Shown here: positions 1 to 8,486 of the stretch, one piece after another
Position numbering within the stretch: position 1 is the first letter of the stretch
Layout of the letters: each line of letters begins with the position of its first letter
NCBI GenBank assembly: GCA_031398975.1
Contig: JANNOI010000021.1
Location: forward strand, 124,001 to 188,000
Origin: JAKFWI01 sp031398975
Lineage (GTDB): Bacteria; Pseudomonadota; Alphaproteobacteria; Caulobacterales; Aquidulcibacteraceae
Direction: 5' to 3'
DNA: 64,000 nt
Position numbers and translations under genes: made by a program
Notes under the pieces: model-generated
Databases searched by the model: none
Seen by the model: only the letters and a program-made list of their open reading frames with translations
What the model was told of the DNA's origin: nothing

Positions 1-394
1 GAGGGGGAAGCGGGGCCCCATAGACCGGCGCGCCATACGCGCCGCCATACCCGCCATACGGGCCGCACGGGACCGCGGAGGCCCCCCCGATCACGGCGCC
101 GGTGGCTGCGCCCGCCACGCCGCCCACCACCGAGCCGCCCCGGGCGAAGCTCGGCCCGGTATTGTTGCCGATCACCGCGCCGGCGATGCCGCCCAGAATG
201 CCGCCCACCACGGCGCGCTTGTTGCGCTCGCGCCGGCACGCCTCGGCCTGGGCGGCCGCATCGGCCTGGGCTCTTGCGTACGCGTCGGCCTGCGCCTGCG
301 CGGCCGGGGCCGCCGGCGGGCCGGCCCAGGCCGGGCTCGCGGCGAACGCCGAAAGCGCCAGCGCGCCCGCCATCACCAAAGCTTGACCCCGCAT
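1..394 (-). CDS. Glycine-zipper exported protein (3' end outside window)
   Basis: The reading frame runs off the left edge, so only about 131 N-terminal residues are visible. It starts at the ATG at 392-394, with GGAGG seven bases upstream. A signal peptide is clear: MRGQALVMAGALALSAFA followed by ASPAWA and a likely cut before GPPAAP. An Ala/Gln-rich stretch follows, then a glycine-zipper segment (VVGGILGGIAGAVIG and GGSVVGGVAGAATGAVIG), and then a Gly/Tyr/Pro-rich tail. Glycine-zipper proteins sit in or cross the outer membrane region. The specific role is unknown. Confidence 0.75.
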   Translation of the reverse strand, partial: MRGQALVMAGALALSAFAASPAWAGPPAAPAAQAQADAYARAQADAAAQAEACRRERNKRAVVGGILGGIAGAVIGNNTGPSFARGGSVVGGVAGAATGAVIGGASAVPCGPYGGYGGAYGAPVYGAPLPP

Positions 395-543
395 GTGAAA
401 CCTCCATCTGCTGGCCGGCCCGCCGCTCCATCTGGAAACGCCGGACCTGACCTTAGGCTCCCTTAAACCAGCCCGAAGCTGAACATGATATGAAGCGCCG
501 AAAGGAGCGTCTGGTATGAAGCGCCCGGCATGAAACGCCCACC

Positions 544-1899
544 ATGAAGCGTTTGGACCGTTCCGTGAAAAGCCGCTCCGCGCAGGCGCCGGGTGGCAAG
601 GCCGCATTCGCGAAGCCCGAATTCGATCGCGCCAAGAGCCCCAGGCGCGCCCCGCCCGGCGCAGTGAGCGCGGTTGCGGAGCTCGAAATCCTCGAGATCG
701 GGGCGCGCGGGGACGGGGCGGCCCGCACCGAGACCGGCCCCGTCTATGCGCCTTACGTCTTGGCGGGGGAGCGGGTGCGCGCGCGCGTCGCGGGCGATCG
801 CGGCGTGCTGTTGGAGGTGTTGCGGGAAAGCCCCGAGCGGGTCGTCCCGCCCTGCGCCCATTTCGGCCGTTGCGGCGGCTGCCAGCTCCAGCACTGGGCG
901 CACGCGCCGTATCTGGAGTGGAAACGCGCCCAGGTGGTGCGGGCGCTGGAGCGGCGCGGCCTCGACGCGCCGGTGGACCCGATCGTCGCCGCCGCAGGCC
1001 TCGGGCGCAGGCGCGCGGTTTTTCATGCCGTGCGGGGCGGGCGGTTCGGCTTCCTTGCGCGCGGCGGGGGCGAGATGATCGATATCGGCGCGTGTCCCGT
1101 GCTCACCCCGCGCCTGGAGGCGGCGCTCGGCGCGCTGCGCCGGATCGGGGCGATGTTTGCGCCCGCCAAGGGGGAGGCCACACTCGCGTGCCTCGACGTC
1201 GAGGCCGGCCTCGATGTGGACGTGAAGGGCGCGGGGGCGGCGACGGGGCTCACCCGCCAGGCGCTGGAAGCGGCCGCGCGCCTGGCCGACGAGACCGACC
1301 TCGCGCGCCTCAGCCTGGATGGCGAGGCCTTGATCACCCGCCGGATCCCGGAAGTCGCGATCGGGCTGGCGCGCGTGCGCCCGCCGCCGGGCGCCTTCCT
1401 GCAGCCCACCCAGGCGGGCGAGGAGGCGCTCGCGGCGCTGACGCTTTCGGCGCTCGCGGGGTGCGAGCGGGTGGTGGACCTGTTCTGCGGGATGGGCACG
1501 TTCGCGCTGCGCCTCGCGGGCCGGGCGGAGGTGCGCGCGCTGGACGGTGGGGCGGCGATGCTGGCCGCGCTAAAGGCGGGCGCCGACGCCGCCGCCGGGG
1601 CGCTTGCGCCCGTGTCCGTCGAGCGGCGCGACCTCTTGCGCACGCCCCTTTCCGCGCTCGAGATGAAAAAGCTGGACGGCGCGGCCTTCGATCCGCCCCG
1701 CTCCGGCGCAAGGCTCCAGGCCGAGCAGATCGCGCGCTCGAACGTCTCCAAGGTCGCGGCCATCTCCTGCGATCCCGCCACCTTCGCCCGCGATGCGCGC
1801 GTGCTCGTCGATCACGGCTTCACATTGACCCGGGTGAGCCCGGTGGACCAATTTCAGTGGAGCCCCCATGTGGAAGTTGTGGGAGCGTTCGAACGGTGA
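544..1899 (+). CDS. TrmA/RlmD-family Fe-S RNA (uracil-5-)-methyltransferase
   Basis: Probable SAM-dependent methyltransferase that makes 5-methyluridine in rRNA or tRNA. The 451-residue protein has an N-terminal TRAM-like beta domain (about 42-100) and a [4Fe-4S] cysteine cluster with C104, C110 and C113 in CAHFGRCGGCQLQH. The C-terminal Rossmann methyltransferase domain carries VVDLFCGMGTFAL (SAM loop), FDPPRSGA, and ISCDPATFARD, whose Cys is the catalytic nucleophile of the family. The first 40 residues are Arg/Lys-rich and may be a spurious extension; a GTG at 664 is the alternative start. The substrate (RlmD-like U1939 or another site) cannot be decided from sequence alone. The stop overlaps the next gene in GTGA. 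Confidence 0.85.
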   Translation: MKRLDRSVKSRSAQAPGGKAAFAKPEFDRAKSPRRAPPGAVSAVAELEILEIGARGDGAARTETGPVYAPYVLAGERVRARVAGDRGVLLEVLRESPERVVPPCAHFGRCGGCQLQHWAHAPYLEWKRAQVVRALERRGLDAPVDPIVAAAGLGRRRAVFHAVRGGRFGFLARGGGEMIDIGACPVLTPRLEAALGALRRIGAMFAPAKGEATLACLDVEAGLDVDVKGAGAATGLTRQALEAAARLADETDLARLSLDGEALITRRIPEVAIGLARVRPPPGAFLQPTQAGEEALAALTLSALAGCERVVDLFCGMGTFALRLAGRAEVRALDGGAAMLAALKAGADAAAGALAPVSVERRDLLRTPLSALEMKKLDGAAFDPPRSGARLQAEQIARSNVSKVAAISCDPATFARDARVLVDHGFTLTRVSPVDQFQWSPHVEVVGAFER

Positions 1900-2372
1900 G
1901 CGGGGCTCTGCCTTTCTGGGAGGCCAAAACCCTTGCGCAGATGAGCGAGGCGGAGTGGGAGAGCCTGTGCGACGGGTGCGGCAAGTGCTGCCTCATCGGC
2001 CTCGAGGACGAAGACACCGGCGAGATCTATCTGACCGACGTGGCTTGCGCGCTGTTCGATAGCGACGCCTGCCGGTGCGGCGATTATGCGGGGCGCAAGG
2101 CCAAGGTGCCCGATTGCGTCAAGCTAACGCCCGAGACCGTGCCAAAGCTGAACTGGCTGCCGCGCACCTGCGCCTACCGCCTGCTAGCGCAGGGCGAAAA
2201 GCTGCGGCCGTGGCACCCGCTGATCTCGGGCGATCCCGAAAGCGTGCATCGGGCCAACGTTTCGGTGCGCGGCAAGACGCGCCCGGAAGGCAAGCTCAAG
2301 ACCCGCCAGCTCCTGGCCCGCATCACGCGCTGGCCGGACGGCGAGAGCGAAGAAACGGAAAAGCGCAGATGA
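1896..2372 (+). CDS. UPF0260 (YcgN-type) cysteine-cluster protein
   Basis: A 158-residue protein starting at a GTG that overlaps the upstream stop (GTGA), so the two are translationally coupled. Near the N-terminus it has the cysteine-rich motif CDGCGKCCLIG, then ALFDSDACRCGDY and VPDCVKLTPE, then WLPRTCAYRLL and GKTRPEG. This pattern is diagnostic of the YcgN/UPF0260 family, presumed to bind metal or an iron-sulfur cluster; the biochemical role is not established. It sits in an operon-like run between two methyltransferase genes and overlaps the next gene by ATGA. Confidence 0.85.
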   Translation: MSGALPFWEAKTLAQMSEAEWESLCDGCGKCCLIGLEDEDTGEIYLTDVACALFDSDACRCGDYAGRKAKVPDCVKLTPETVPKLNWLPRTCAYRLLAQGEKLRPWHPLISGDPESVHRANVSVRGKTRPEGKLKTRQLLARITRWPDGESEETEKRR

Positions 2373-3418
2373 GGGCGTCCATGGCCAACCCGATCACGAC
2401 CGCCGCCTACGCCGCGAGCCAAGGGGCGCGCGTGGCCTGGTATTCGGCCCATTACCTGATGGCGCGCAGGCTCGCAGGCCCCGTGCACCGCCCCGACGAG
2501 CCGCGTTTCGAGCCGCAAAGCCCCCCGGGCTCCCCCTCGGCCGTGCGCGCGGCGTTCCTCGATCTCTTCGCCCAGGATCACGCCAATATCGAAGCCGGGC
2601 TCTATCCCGCCCCCGCGGTGGGCAATCTGGCCTCGGCGCTGGCCAACAGCGCGCGCTTCTTCCGCGACCTGCCCCGGGTGGACGCACGCCGGCTGGCGCG
2701 GGGCGGGGTGGAGGTGCGAGAAGGCGCCGCGCCCGGCCGCTACCCGGCCTATTATCTGCAGAACTTCCACTACCAGACCGACGGCTGGCTCTCGCGCGAC
2801 AGCGCGGCGATCTACGACACCCAAGTCGAGGTGCTGTTCGCCGGGGCGGGCGAGGCCATGCGCCGGGTGGGCCTTGGCCTGCTGGCCGGCGCGCTGAAGG
2901 GACGCGACCCGCGGGGCGTGCGCCTGCTGGACGTCGCGTGCGGGAATGGCCGCTTTTTGAGCCAAGTGCTGGAGGCGTTTCCGCGCATGCCGGTCACCGG
3001 GCTCGACCTCTCGCCCGCCTATGCCGAAGCCGCGCGCCAACGCCTTGAGCCCTGGCCCCAGGCCGAGATCGTGGCGGGCCAGGCCGAGGCGAGCCCGTTC
3101 GAGGACGAAGCCTTCGACGCCGCCACCTGCATCTATCTGTTCCACGAACTGCCCCCCAAGGTGCGCCGCGAGGCGGCCGGCGAGATCGCGCGGGTGGTGA
3201 AGCCGGGCGGGCTGTTCCTCTTCGCCGACAGCGCCCAGACCGGAGACGCGCCAGCGCTGGACCGCATGATTGAATACTTCCCCGTGAGCTTCCACGAGCC
3301 CTTCTACCGCTCCTACCAGAAAGAAGACCTGCCGGCGCTCTTCGACGCCGCGGGCTTCACGTTGGAGGCCTCGCGCGTCGCCTTCCTCACGAAGTGCCTG
3401 CTGTTCCGGAAGCGCTAG
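2369..3418 (+). CDS. Class I SAM-dependent methyltransferase
   Basis: A 349-residue protein overlapping the upstream stop (ATGA at 2369-2372). An ATG at 2381 with GAGG six bases upstream is an equally plausible start. The C-terminal half is a class I methyltransferase: SAM-binding loop LLDVACGNGRFL, then PVTGLDLSPAYAE, the acidic strand EDEAFDAATCIYLFHELP, and the late strand RVVKPGGLFLFADS. The N-terminal about 150 residues look like a family-specific extension. The tail ending FYRSYQKEDLPALFDAAGF resembles small-molecule methyltransferases. The substrate is unknown. Its TAG stop lies in the first bases of a palindromic repeat. Confidence 0.75.
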   Translation: MRASMANPITTAAYAASQGARVAWYSAHYLMARRLAGPVHRPDEPRFEPQSPPGSPSAVRAAFLDLFAQDHANIEAGLYPAPAVGNLASALANSARFFRDLPRVDARRLARGGVEVREGAAPGRYPAYYLQNFHYQTDGWLSRDSAAIYDTQVEVLFAGAGEAMRRVGLGLLAGALKGRDPRGVRLLDVACGNGRFLSQVLEAFPRMPVTGLDLSPAYAEAARQRLEPWPQAEIVAGQAEASPFEDEAFDAATCIYLFHELPPKVRREAAGEIARVVKPGGLFLFADSAQTGDAPALDRMIEYFPVSFHEPFYRSYQKEDLPALFDAAGFTLEASRVAFLTKCLLFRKR

Positions 3419-3522
3419 AGCAGTTCTCGATTGGGTCAATCCAATCGAGAAAAACCGCTCTGCACTTTAAGTCAGACCGTTTCTCGTCCGAAAACCGCGT
3501 AACACTTTTCGGGAAACGGTCT
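3417..3522. repeat. Composite palindromic repeat, copy 1 (full length)
   Basis: Two adjacent hairpins. The left one (3417-3461) pairs TCTCGATTGG (3425-3434) with CCAATCGAGA (3441-3450), with outer arms AGAGC and GCTCT. The right one pairs AGACCGTTTC (3474-3483) with GAAACGGTCT (3513-3522) around an inner stem CCGAAAA/TTTTCGG. The same design recurs near 7498, 16885 and 55046. This copy separates two convergent genes and provides or borders both of their stop codons, so a bidirectional terminator role is plausible. Confidence 0.85.
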
Positions 3523-4003
3523 AGCGGTCTTGGTGCAAGAAGCGGTCTTGGCGCAGGAAATAGTCGAACGCCTCGTTGATCGCCTGGGCGCTGTCCTCGA
3601 GCAGAACGGTGTTGAGCACCAGAGCGTGGCGGCCCAGCGGGCGCCAGAGCGGGGAGCGCAGCGTCGCCGCCGGCCCCTCGCGCAGCCGCACCTCCAGCGC
3701 CGGCCGGCCCAGCGCGTCCGCGGCGCGCCGCACGGTCTCTATCAGCCGCCACGGCGTCAGCGGCAGGCCCTCCAGCCGCATGCCCTCGGGGTCTAGCACC
3801 AGAGCGGGGCGCATTCTGCGGTTGGCGGTCCAGAGCAGGGTGGCCACCGCGAACGCCGCCGCCGCGAACGCGGCCGCCAGCACGAGGCTTCTGAAGAAGA
3901 ACAGCCCCGGCAGGATCAGGAGCGGCGCAGCGATGCAGCCGGGCCCCGGCGCGAACAGGACGCCGCGCCGATAGCGGGAGCTGAAGGTTGGCCCCGGGCG
4001 CAT
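3521..4003 (-). CDS. Hypothetical inner-membrane protein (two TM segments)
   Basis: A 160-residue protein with two closely spaced hydrophobic helices (about 21-38 and 40-59) followed by a soluble domain of about 100 residues containing WTANRRMRPALVLDPEGM, which resembles the short bacterial membrane proteins with a PH-like domain. The family is not firmly recognised. It follows aroC on the same strand with almost no gap and may be co-transcribed. The C-terminus (RQDRFLHQDR) is encoded by an 18-bp tandem duplication (3524-3541 and 3542-3559), and its TAG stop is the CTA at the edge of the palindromic repeat. The native C-terminus may therefore have been altered. Confidence 0.6.
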   Translation of the reverse strand: MRPGPTFSSRYRRGVLFAPGPGCIAAPLLILPGLFFFRSLVLAAAFAAAAFAVATLLWTANRRMRPALVLDPEGMRLEGLPLTPWRLIETVRRAADALGRPALEVRLREGPAATLRSPLWRPLGRHALVLNTVLLEDSAQAINEAFDYFLRQDRFLHQDR

Positions 4004-4007
4004 CGGT

Positions 4008-5096
4008 TCAGCGTCCCGTCTGGCCCCGGTGCCGCAGGAAATGGTCCCCCAGCACGCACGCCATCATCGCCTCCCCTACCGGCGCTGCGCGCACGCCCAC
4101 GCACGGATCGTGCCGCCCGGGGGTGGACACTTCGCCCGCCTCGCCCGCGGCGGAAATCGTGGGCTGGGGCAGGGCGATGGAGGAGGTGGGCTTGACCGCG
4201 AACCGCACCACGACGTCTTGCCCGGTGGAGAGGCCGCCCGCGACGCCCCCGGCATGGTTGGTGCGGAACGAAGGGCCTTCGGGGCCGGGGTCCATCGCGT
4301 CGCCATGCTCGTGGCCGTAGGCCTCCGCGGCCGCAAAGCCCGCCCCGATCTCCACGCCTTTCACCGCGTTGATGCCCATCATCGCGCCGGCAAGGTCGGC
4401 GTCGAGCTTGGCGTAGAGGGGGGCGCCCCAGCCGGGGGGCACGCCGCTCGCATGCACCTCGATGACCGCGCCCACCGAGGAGCCCTTCTTGCGCACCTCG
4501 TCCAACAGCGCCTCCCAGCGCGGGGCGGTCTCGGGGTCCGGGCACCAGAGGGGGTTCCTCTCGGTCTCGGCCCAGTCCCAGCGCGCGCGATCGATCGCGA
4601 TCGGGCCAATGCGCACCAGCGCCGCGCGGATCCGCACGCCCGGAATGATCTTGCGCGCCACCGCGCCGGCCGCCACCCGCGCCGCCGTCTCGCGCGCACT
4701 CGAGCGGCCCCCGCCGCGATAATCGCGCAGGCCGTATTTGGCGTCGTAGACGTAATCGGCGTGGCCGGGGCGGTAGAGGTCGCGGATGGAGGCGTAATCC
4801 TTGGACCGCTGATCGGCGTTTTCGATCAGCAGCGAAATCGGCGCGCCCGTCGTGCGGGGCCCGCCCGTGCGGTCGTCCTCGAACACACCGGACAGGATGC
4901 GCACCGTGTCCGGCTCGCGGCGTTGGGTCACGAAGCGGCTGCCGCCCGGCCTGCGGCGGTCGAGCCAGAACTGAATGTCGGCTTCCGTCAGGGAAAGGCC
5001 GGGGGGGCAGCCGTCCACCACGCAGCCCAGCGCCGGACCGTGGCTCTCGCCCCAGGTGGTGACGCGGAACAGATGGCCGAAACTGTTGTGCGACAT
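4008..5096 (-). CDS. aroC: Chorismate synthase
   Basis: Converts 5-enolpyruvylshikimate-3-phosphate to chorismate with reduced FMN, the last common step of aromatic biosynthesis. The 362-residue product starts with the family N-terminus MSHNSFGHLFRVTTWGESHG and carries the signatures GCPPGL, RRPGGSRFVTQRREPD, YGLRDYRGGGRSSARETAARVAAG and RTNHAGGVAGGLSTGQ. The Met at 5096 is chosen because it begins this conserved block; the frame stays open upstream but the extra residues are unlike the family. It is divergent from pdxH across 81 bases. Chorismate also feeds the pabB/pabC genes at 17-19 kb. Confidence 0.97.
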   Translation of the reverse strand: MSHNSFGHLFRVTTWGESHGPALGCVVDGCPPGLSLTEADIQFWLDRRRPGGSRFVTQRREPDTVRILSGVFEDDRTGGPRTTGAPISLLIENADQRSKDYASIRDLYRPGHADYVYDAKYGLRDYRGGGRSSARETAARVAAGAVARKIIPGVRIRAALVRIGPIAIDRARWDWAETERNPLWCPDPETAPRWEALLDEVRKKGSSVGAVIEVHASGVPPGWGAPLYAKLDADLAGAMMGINAVKGVEIGAGFAAAEAYGHEHGDAMDPGPEGPSFRTNHAGGVAGGLSTGQDVVVRFAVKPTSSIALPQPTISAAGEAGEVSTPGRHDPCVGVRAAPVGEAMMACVLGDHFLRHRGQTGR

Positions 5097-5177
5097 GAGG
5101 CCAAGCGTAAAGGACGCTTCCCGGGCGCGCAAACAGGCCGCGTTGACCGCACTCCGCCCCCCAGGCGAAAACCGGCC

Positions 5178-5849
5178 ATGCCCGAGCCTCTGATCCCGCC
5201 CTCGCCCTCCGCCGCGGACTATGCCGCAGCCCAAGGCCCCCCGCCCGACGACCTCGCCTTCTTTGCCGCGCCCGATCCGTTCGCCCTCTTCGCCGACTGG
5301 CTGGGCGAAGCCAAGGCGAAGGAGCCTAACGACCCCCACGCCATGGCGCTGGCGACCTGCGGGGCCGACGGCCAGCCCGACGTGCGCATGGTGCTGTTGA
5401 AGGATTTCAACGCCGCGGGCTTCGTGTTCTTCACCAATGCCGAAAGCGCCAAGGGGCGGGCGTTGGCCGAGAATGCGCGCGCGGGCTTGTGCTTCCACTG
5501 GAAATCGCTGCGCCGGCAGGTGCGGGTGCGGGGCCCGGTCACGCTCGTGGAGGCGGGCGAGGCCGACGCGTATTTCGCCACCCGCGCGCGGGGGGCCCGG
5601 ATCGGGGCGTGGGCGTCTTACCAGTCGCGCCCGCTGACGGACCGCGCGGCGCTGGAGGCCCGCATCGCCGCGGAGGAGGCGCGCTTCGCCGGGGCCGAGC
5701 CCACGCGCCCGCCCTTCTGGCTGGGCTATCGGGTAGCGCCGCTCGAGATCGAGTTCTGGCGCGACCGCCCGTTCCGCCTGCACGACCGGCTGCGCTTCCA
5801 CCGCGAGGCCCCGGGCGGCGCGTTCGCGCGCGACCGGCTCTACCCGTGA
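5178..5849 (+). CDS. pdxH: Pyridoxamine 5'-phosphate oxidase
   Basis: FMN-dependent oxidation of pyridoxine or pyridoxamine phosphate to pyridoxal phosphate in the cytoplasm. The 223-residue protein has the usual length and motifs: NDPHAMALATCGADGQPDVRM near the N-terminus, LLKDFNAAGFVFFTN, CFHWKSLRRQVRVRG, GAWASYQSRPL, and the C-terminal substrate-binding block PPFWLGYRVAPLEIEFW followed by RLHDRLRF and the terminal DRLYP. The ATG at 5178 gives a normal N-terminus. It is divergent from aroC. Confidence 0.96.
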   Translation: MPEPLIPPSPSAADYAAAQGPPPDDLAFFAAPDPFALFADWLGEAKAKEPNDPHAMALATCGADGQPDVRMVLLKDFNAAGFVFFTNAESAKGRALAENARAGLCFHWKSLRRQVRVRGPVTLVEAGEADAYFATRARGARIGAWASYQSRPLTDRAALEARIAAEEARFAGAEPTRPPFWLGYRVAPLEIEFWRDRPFRLHDRLRFHREAPGGAFARDRLYP

Positions 5850-5927
5850 GCTTAACGGCCGTTCACACTTTCTTCAGCGCCCGCGTCTGATTTTCAGCTA
5901 CGCTGATACGAGATTCGGGAGCGAACG

Positions 5928-6410
5928 ATGCGCGTATGGTTGCGAACCTTGGCGGCGATGGCCGCGACCTTCTTCGCGATTTTCGCCTTCGGCCGGGCCT
6001 TGAAAACCGAGGACGAGCAGCCGCGGGAGCGCCGCTTGAGCGCTGGCGCCGCCGCCGGCGCGCTGGCTGTCGAGGAGCGGTTCACCCGCGCGGCCTCGCT
6101 ATGGCTGGACGGGCGGTTTCTCGAGTGCCGGACGCCGGTCCTTTACCTGGCCGAGGGCGGGGGCGCGCATTTCGCCGAGATGGTGAAGGTGTCGCTGCGC
6201 ACGCCGCTGCGTGCGCCGGCCGCGCCGGCCCGCAGCACGGCGTGGGTGTCGCGCCAGCAGCTCGACCTCTCCGCCTCCAACGACGCCGACGTCGCGGCCC
6301 GCTATGTGCAGGTCGAAAAGGGGGCGGTTCCGATCGTGCGCATTCTGAAAGCCGCCTCCTACCGCCCAAATGGCGTGTTGTGGGGCCCCGGCGAAGCTAA
6401 AGCCGCCTGA
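5928..6410 (+). CDS. Hypothetical membrane-anchored/exported protein
   Basis: A 160-residue protein preceded by GGGAG about eight bases before the ATG. Residues 7-24 are hydrophobic (LAAMAATFFAIFAFG), consistent with an uncleaved N-terminal anchor, followed by a charged linker (KTEDEQPRERR) and a soluble domain presumably in the periplasm. I recognise no family or catalytic motif. It is monocistronic, with 263 bases to the next gene. Confidence 0.55.
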   Translation: MRVWLRTLAAMAATFFAIFAFGRALKTEDEQPRERRLSAGAAAGALAVEERFTRAASLWLDGRFLECRTPVLYLAEGGGAHFAEMVKVSLRTPLRAPAAPARSTAWVSRQQLDLSASNDADVAARYVQVEKGAVPIVRILKAASYRPNGVLWGPGEAKAA

Positions 6411-6673
6411 AAAACGCGCTGCGGGTAGGGCTTTACGCGGCGTGGGCGCACCAAACCCAGATTTCGCTGGCCGTCGCGCGCGCGATCAATAAGCTGCGAG
6501 CGGGCCGGATCTGACGCGGCGCTTCCCCCGGGTGGGCGAGGCTTTCCGCGTTGAGCCGCAAGCGTGGCTTTCGCATGGTTATCCTGTTGTGGCGGCGGCA
6601 GGGGCGCTATGCCGGGCTGAACACGCCAGCGCCTGTAGCTCATGGCCCGCCTGTTTTGGCCGGAGACGGACCC

Positions 6674-7497
6674 GTGACGAGCGTTCGAACCTTCTTCGTG
6701 CGGGCGTCGCTCGTGTGCGCACTGCTTCTGCCGGCCTTCTTTGTCGCCACCGCGATGGCCACCAAATCGGGGCTGCTCGATTGGCGCACCGGGTTCGGGG
6801 TGCTGACGCTGATGGTCGGGCCGCTGCTCGTGGCGGCGTGCCTGATCGTGGCGACCGCGGCGCTCGCCTTGACGGCGATCGTGCGGCCGCGCCGGGGGTG
6901 GCGTGCGGCGTTGCTGGCCTTGGCGGCGCCGGCGATCGGGGCGGGGTGGCTGCTCGACATGCGCGCCCAGGCCGCCCGCGCGCCCCCGATCCACGATATC
7001 TCCACCGATCTGCTCGATCCCCCCGGCTTCTCCGCCGATGTCCAGGCCGAGCGCGCCATGGTCGCGGGATCCAACAGCCTCGATCTGATGCGCAAGCGCG
7101 TGCCCGCGCTGGGCGGGCGGTTCGACGACCAGGCCGGGCGGCTGGTGCGGGAGCTGCAGGAGGAGAGTTATCCCGATATTCGCCCCATCCCGGTCGGCGT
7201 GCCGGCCGCGCGCGCGCGCTGGCGGCGTGCATCGGGGCGGGGCGGCGCCTTAATTGGTCGATCGACCGGGTGGACGCGCGCGCCGGGATCATCGAGGCGC
7301 GGGTCACGAGCTTCTGGTACGGCTTCACCGACGATGTCGTGGTCCGCATCACCCCCGCCGATCCCGGCGCAGTGATCGACGTCCGGTCCGTTTCGCGGGT
7401 GGGCGTGTCCGATCTCGGCGCCAACGCCAAGCGCGTGCGCGCGTTCAGCGACGCCGTCGCCCGCGAACTCGACAGCGAAGCCCGCCCCACCGGGTGA
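6674..7497 (+). pseudogene. DUF1499-family membrane protein, frameshifted in a CG repeat
   Basis: The N-terminal part reads from a GTG at 6674 (GGAGACGG upstream): two or three hydrophobic segments (about 10-30, 40-68 and 76-90), then the DUF1499 opening APPIHDISTDLLDPPGF. The conserved C-terminal half (ACIGAGRRLNWSIDRVDA, TSFWYGFTDDVVVRI and SRVGVSDLGANAKRVRAF) is in a different frame. The switch falls in the alternating CG run GCCGCGCGCGCGCGCTGG at about 7206-7222; removing one CG pair restores a continuous protein of about 273 residues. It is therefore a recent pseudogene, a sequencing error, or a slippage site. The gene ends at a copy of the palindromic repeat. Confidence 0.75.
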
Positions 7498-7566
7498 ACC
7501 GCTCTACACTTTAAGGTGGACCGTTTCTCGTCCGAAAACCGCGTAACACTTTTCGGGAAACGGTCT
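7498..7566. repeat. Composite palindromic repeat, copy 2 (right hairpin)
   Basis: It retains ACCGCTCTACACTTTAAG and the complete right hairpin, ACCGTTTC pairing with GAAACGGT around CCGAAAA/TTTTCGG. The left hairpin is missing. It lies between the convergent DUF1499 and MBL genes. Confidence 0.8.
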
Positions 7567-7569
7567 AGG

Positions 7570-8469
7570 CTAGGCCAGAGCGTAAAGCGTTTCGATGCAG
7601 GGCGCCGAGACGCAGGAAACGCGCCCAGACTGGACTAGGTGAATCATGTGCGCGAGCACCGAATGGCACGCCGCCGGGTGCAGCTTCTTGTCCACGTCCG
7701 CATACATCACCGCCACCATCTCCCGGATCGTGCTGCGCCCCGCGGCGAGTTGTTCGAGGATCTGGCGTTCCCGGTTCAGGCGGTGGTCGATATAGGCCTG
7801 GATGAACGGGCGCACCTCGGTCACCGGGGGGCCGTGGGTTGGCCACAGCGTCGCAAAGTCGCGGTCGCGCACCGTATGGAGGCTCGCAAGGTAATCGCCC
7901 ATGTCGCCGTCCGGCGGGCTGATCACCGTGGTGGACCAGCCCATAATGTGATCGCCGGTGAAGAGCGCGTTCTCCTCCCGCAGGGCGTAGGCCATGTGGT
8001 GGGAGGTGTGGCCGGGGGTGAACATCGCCTCGATCGTCCAGCCCGCGCCCTCAAACACCTCCCCGCCATTGAGGGCGATGTCGGGACGGAACGAGAGGTC
8101 GTCGCCCGCCTCCATGCGCACTTCGCTGTCCGTGGGCTTCACCGGCACGCCGCAGGCGAAGATCGCCGCCCCCGTCGCGTCCGCCAGCGGGCGCGCCATC
8201 GGGGAATGGTCCATATGGCTGTGGGTCACGAAAATATGCGTCACCCGTTCGCCGGCCAGCGCGTCCAGCAGAACCTCAAGATGCCCTGCGATCGCAGGTC
8301 CCGGATCGATCACCGCCACCTCGCCGTGGCCGATCACATAAACGCCGGTGCCGGTGAAGGTGAAGGGGCCGGGATTGTTCGCGATCACGCGCCGCACCAG
8401 CGGGCTCACCTGTTGCGGGCGCCCGTACTCGAATGCGATGTCACGGACGAAGGGGATTTTGGCGGCCAT
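7570..8469 (-). CDS. MBL-fold metallo-hydrolase
   Basis: A 299-residue metallo-beta-lactamase-fold hydrolase of the LACTB2-like type. The metal-binding signature THSHMDHS supplies H83, H85, D87 and H88. Further ligands are in FTPGHTSHHM, LFTGDHIMG and LWPTHGPPV. The C-terminal region (from about 225) is a helical/winged-helix-like extension (DHRLNRERQILEQL) typical of this subgroup. The natural substrate is unknown: an ester, thioester or phosphodiester. It lies 17 bases downstream of the ATP-grasp-like gene on the same strand, so the two are probably co-transcribed. Confidence 0.85.
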   Translation of the reverse strand: MAAKIPFVRDIAFEYGRPQQVSPLVRRVIANNPGPFTFTGTGVYVIGHGEVAVIDPGPAIAGHLEVLLDALAGERVTHIFVTHSHMDHSPMARPLADATGAAIFACGVPVKPTDSEVRMEAGDDLSFRPDIALNGGEVFEGAGWTIEAMFTPGHTSHHMAYALREENALFTGDHIMGWSTTVISPPDGDMGDYLASLHTVRDRDFATLWPTHGPPVTEVRPFIQAYIDHRLNRERQILEQLAAGRSTIREMVAVMYADVDKKLHPAACHSVLAHMIHLVQSGRVSCVSAPCIETLYALA

Positions 8470-8486
8470 CTTCTGTCCGTCTCCGT

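Noticed and set aside
6411..6673. Possible gene or RNA in the 263-base gap before the DUF1499 gene
   Set aside because: No conserved frame, ribosome-binding site or convincing hairpin; nothing supportable.
6678..6690. GTTCGAAC resembling a tRNA T-loop
   Set aside because: No acceptor, D or anticodon arms around it, and it lies in the DUF1499 coding region. No tRNA was found in the window.
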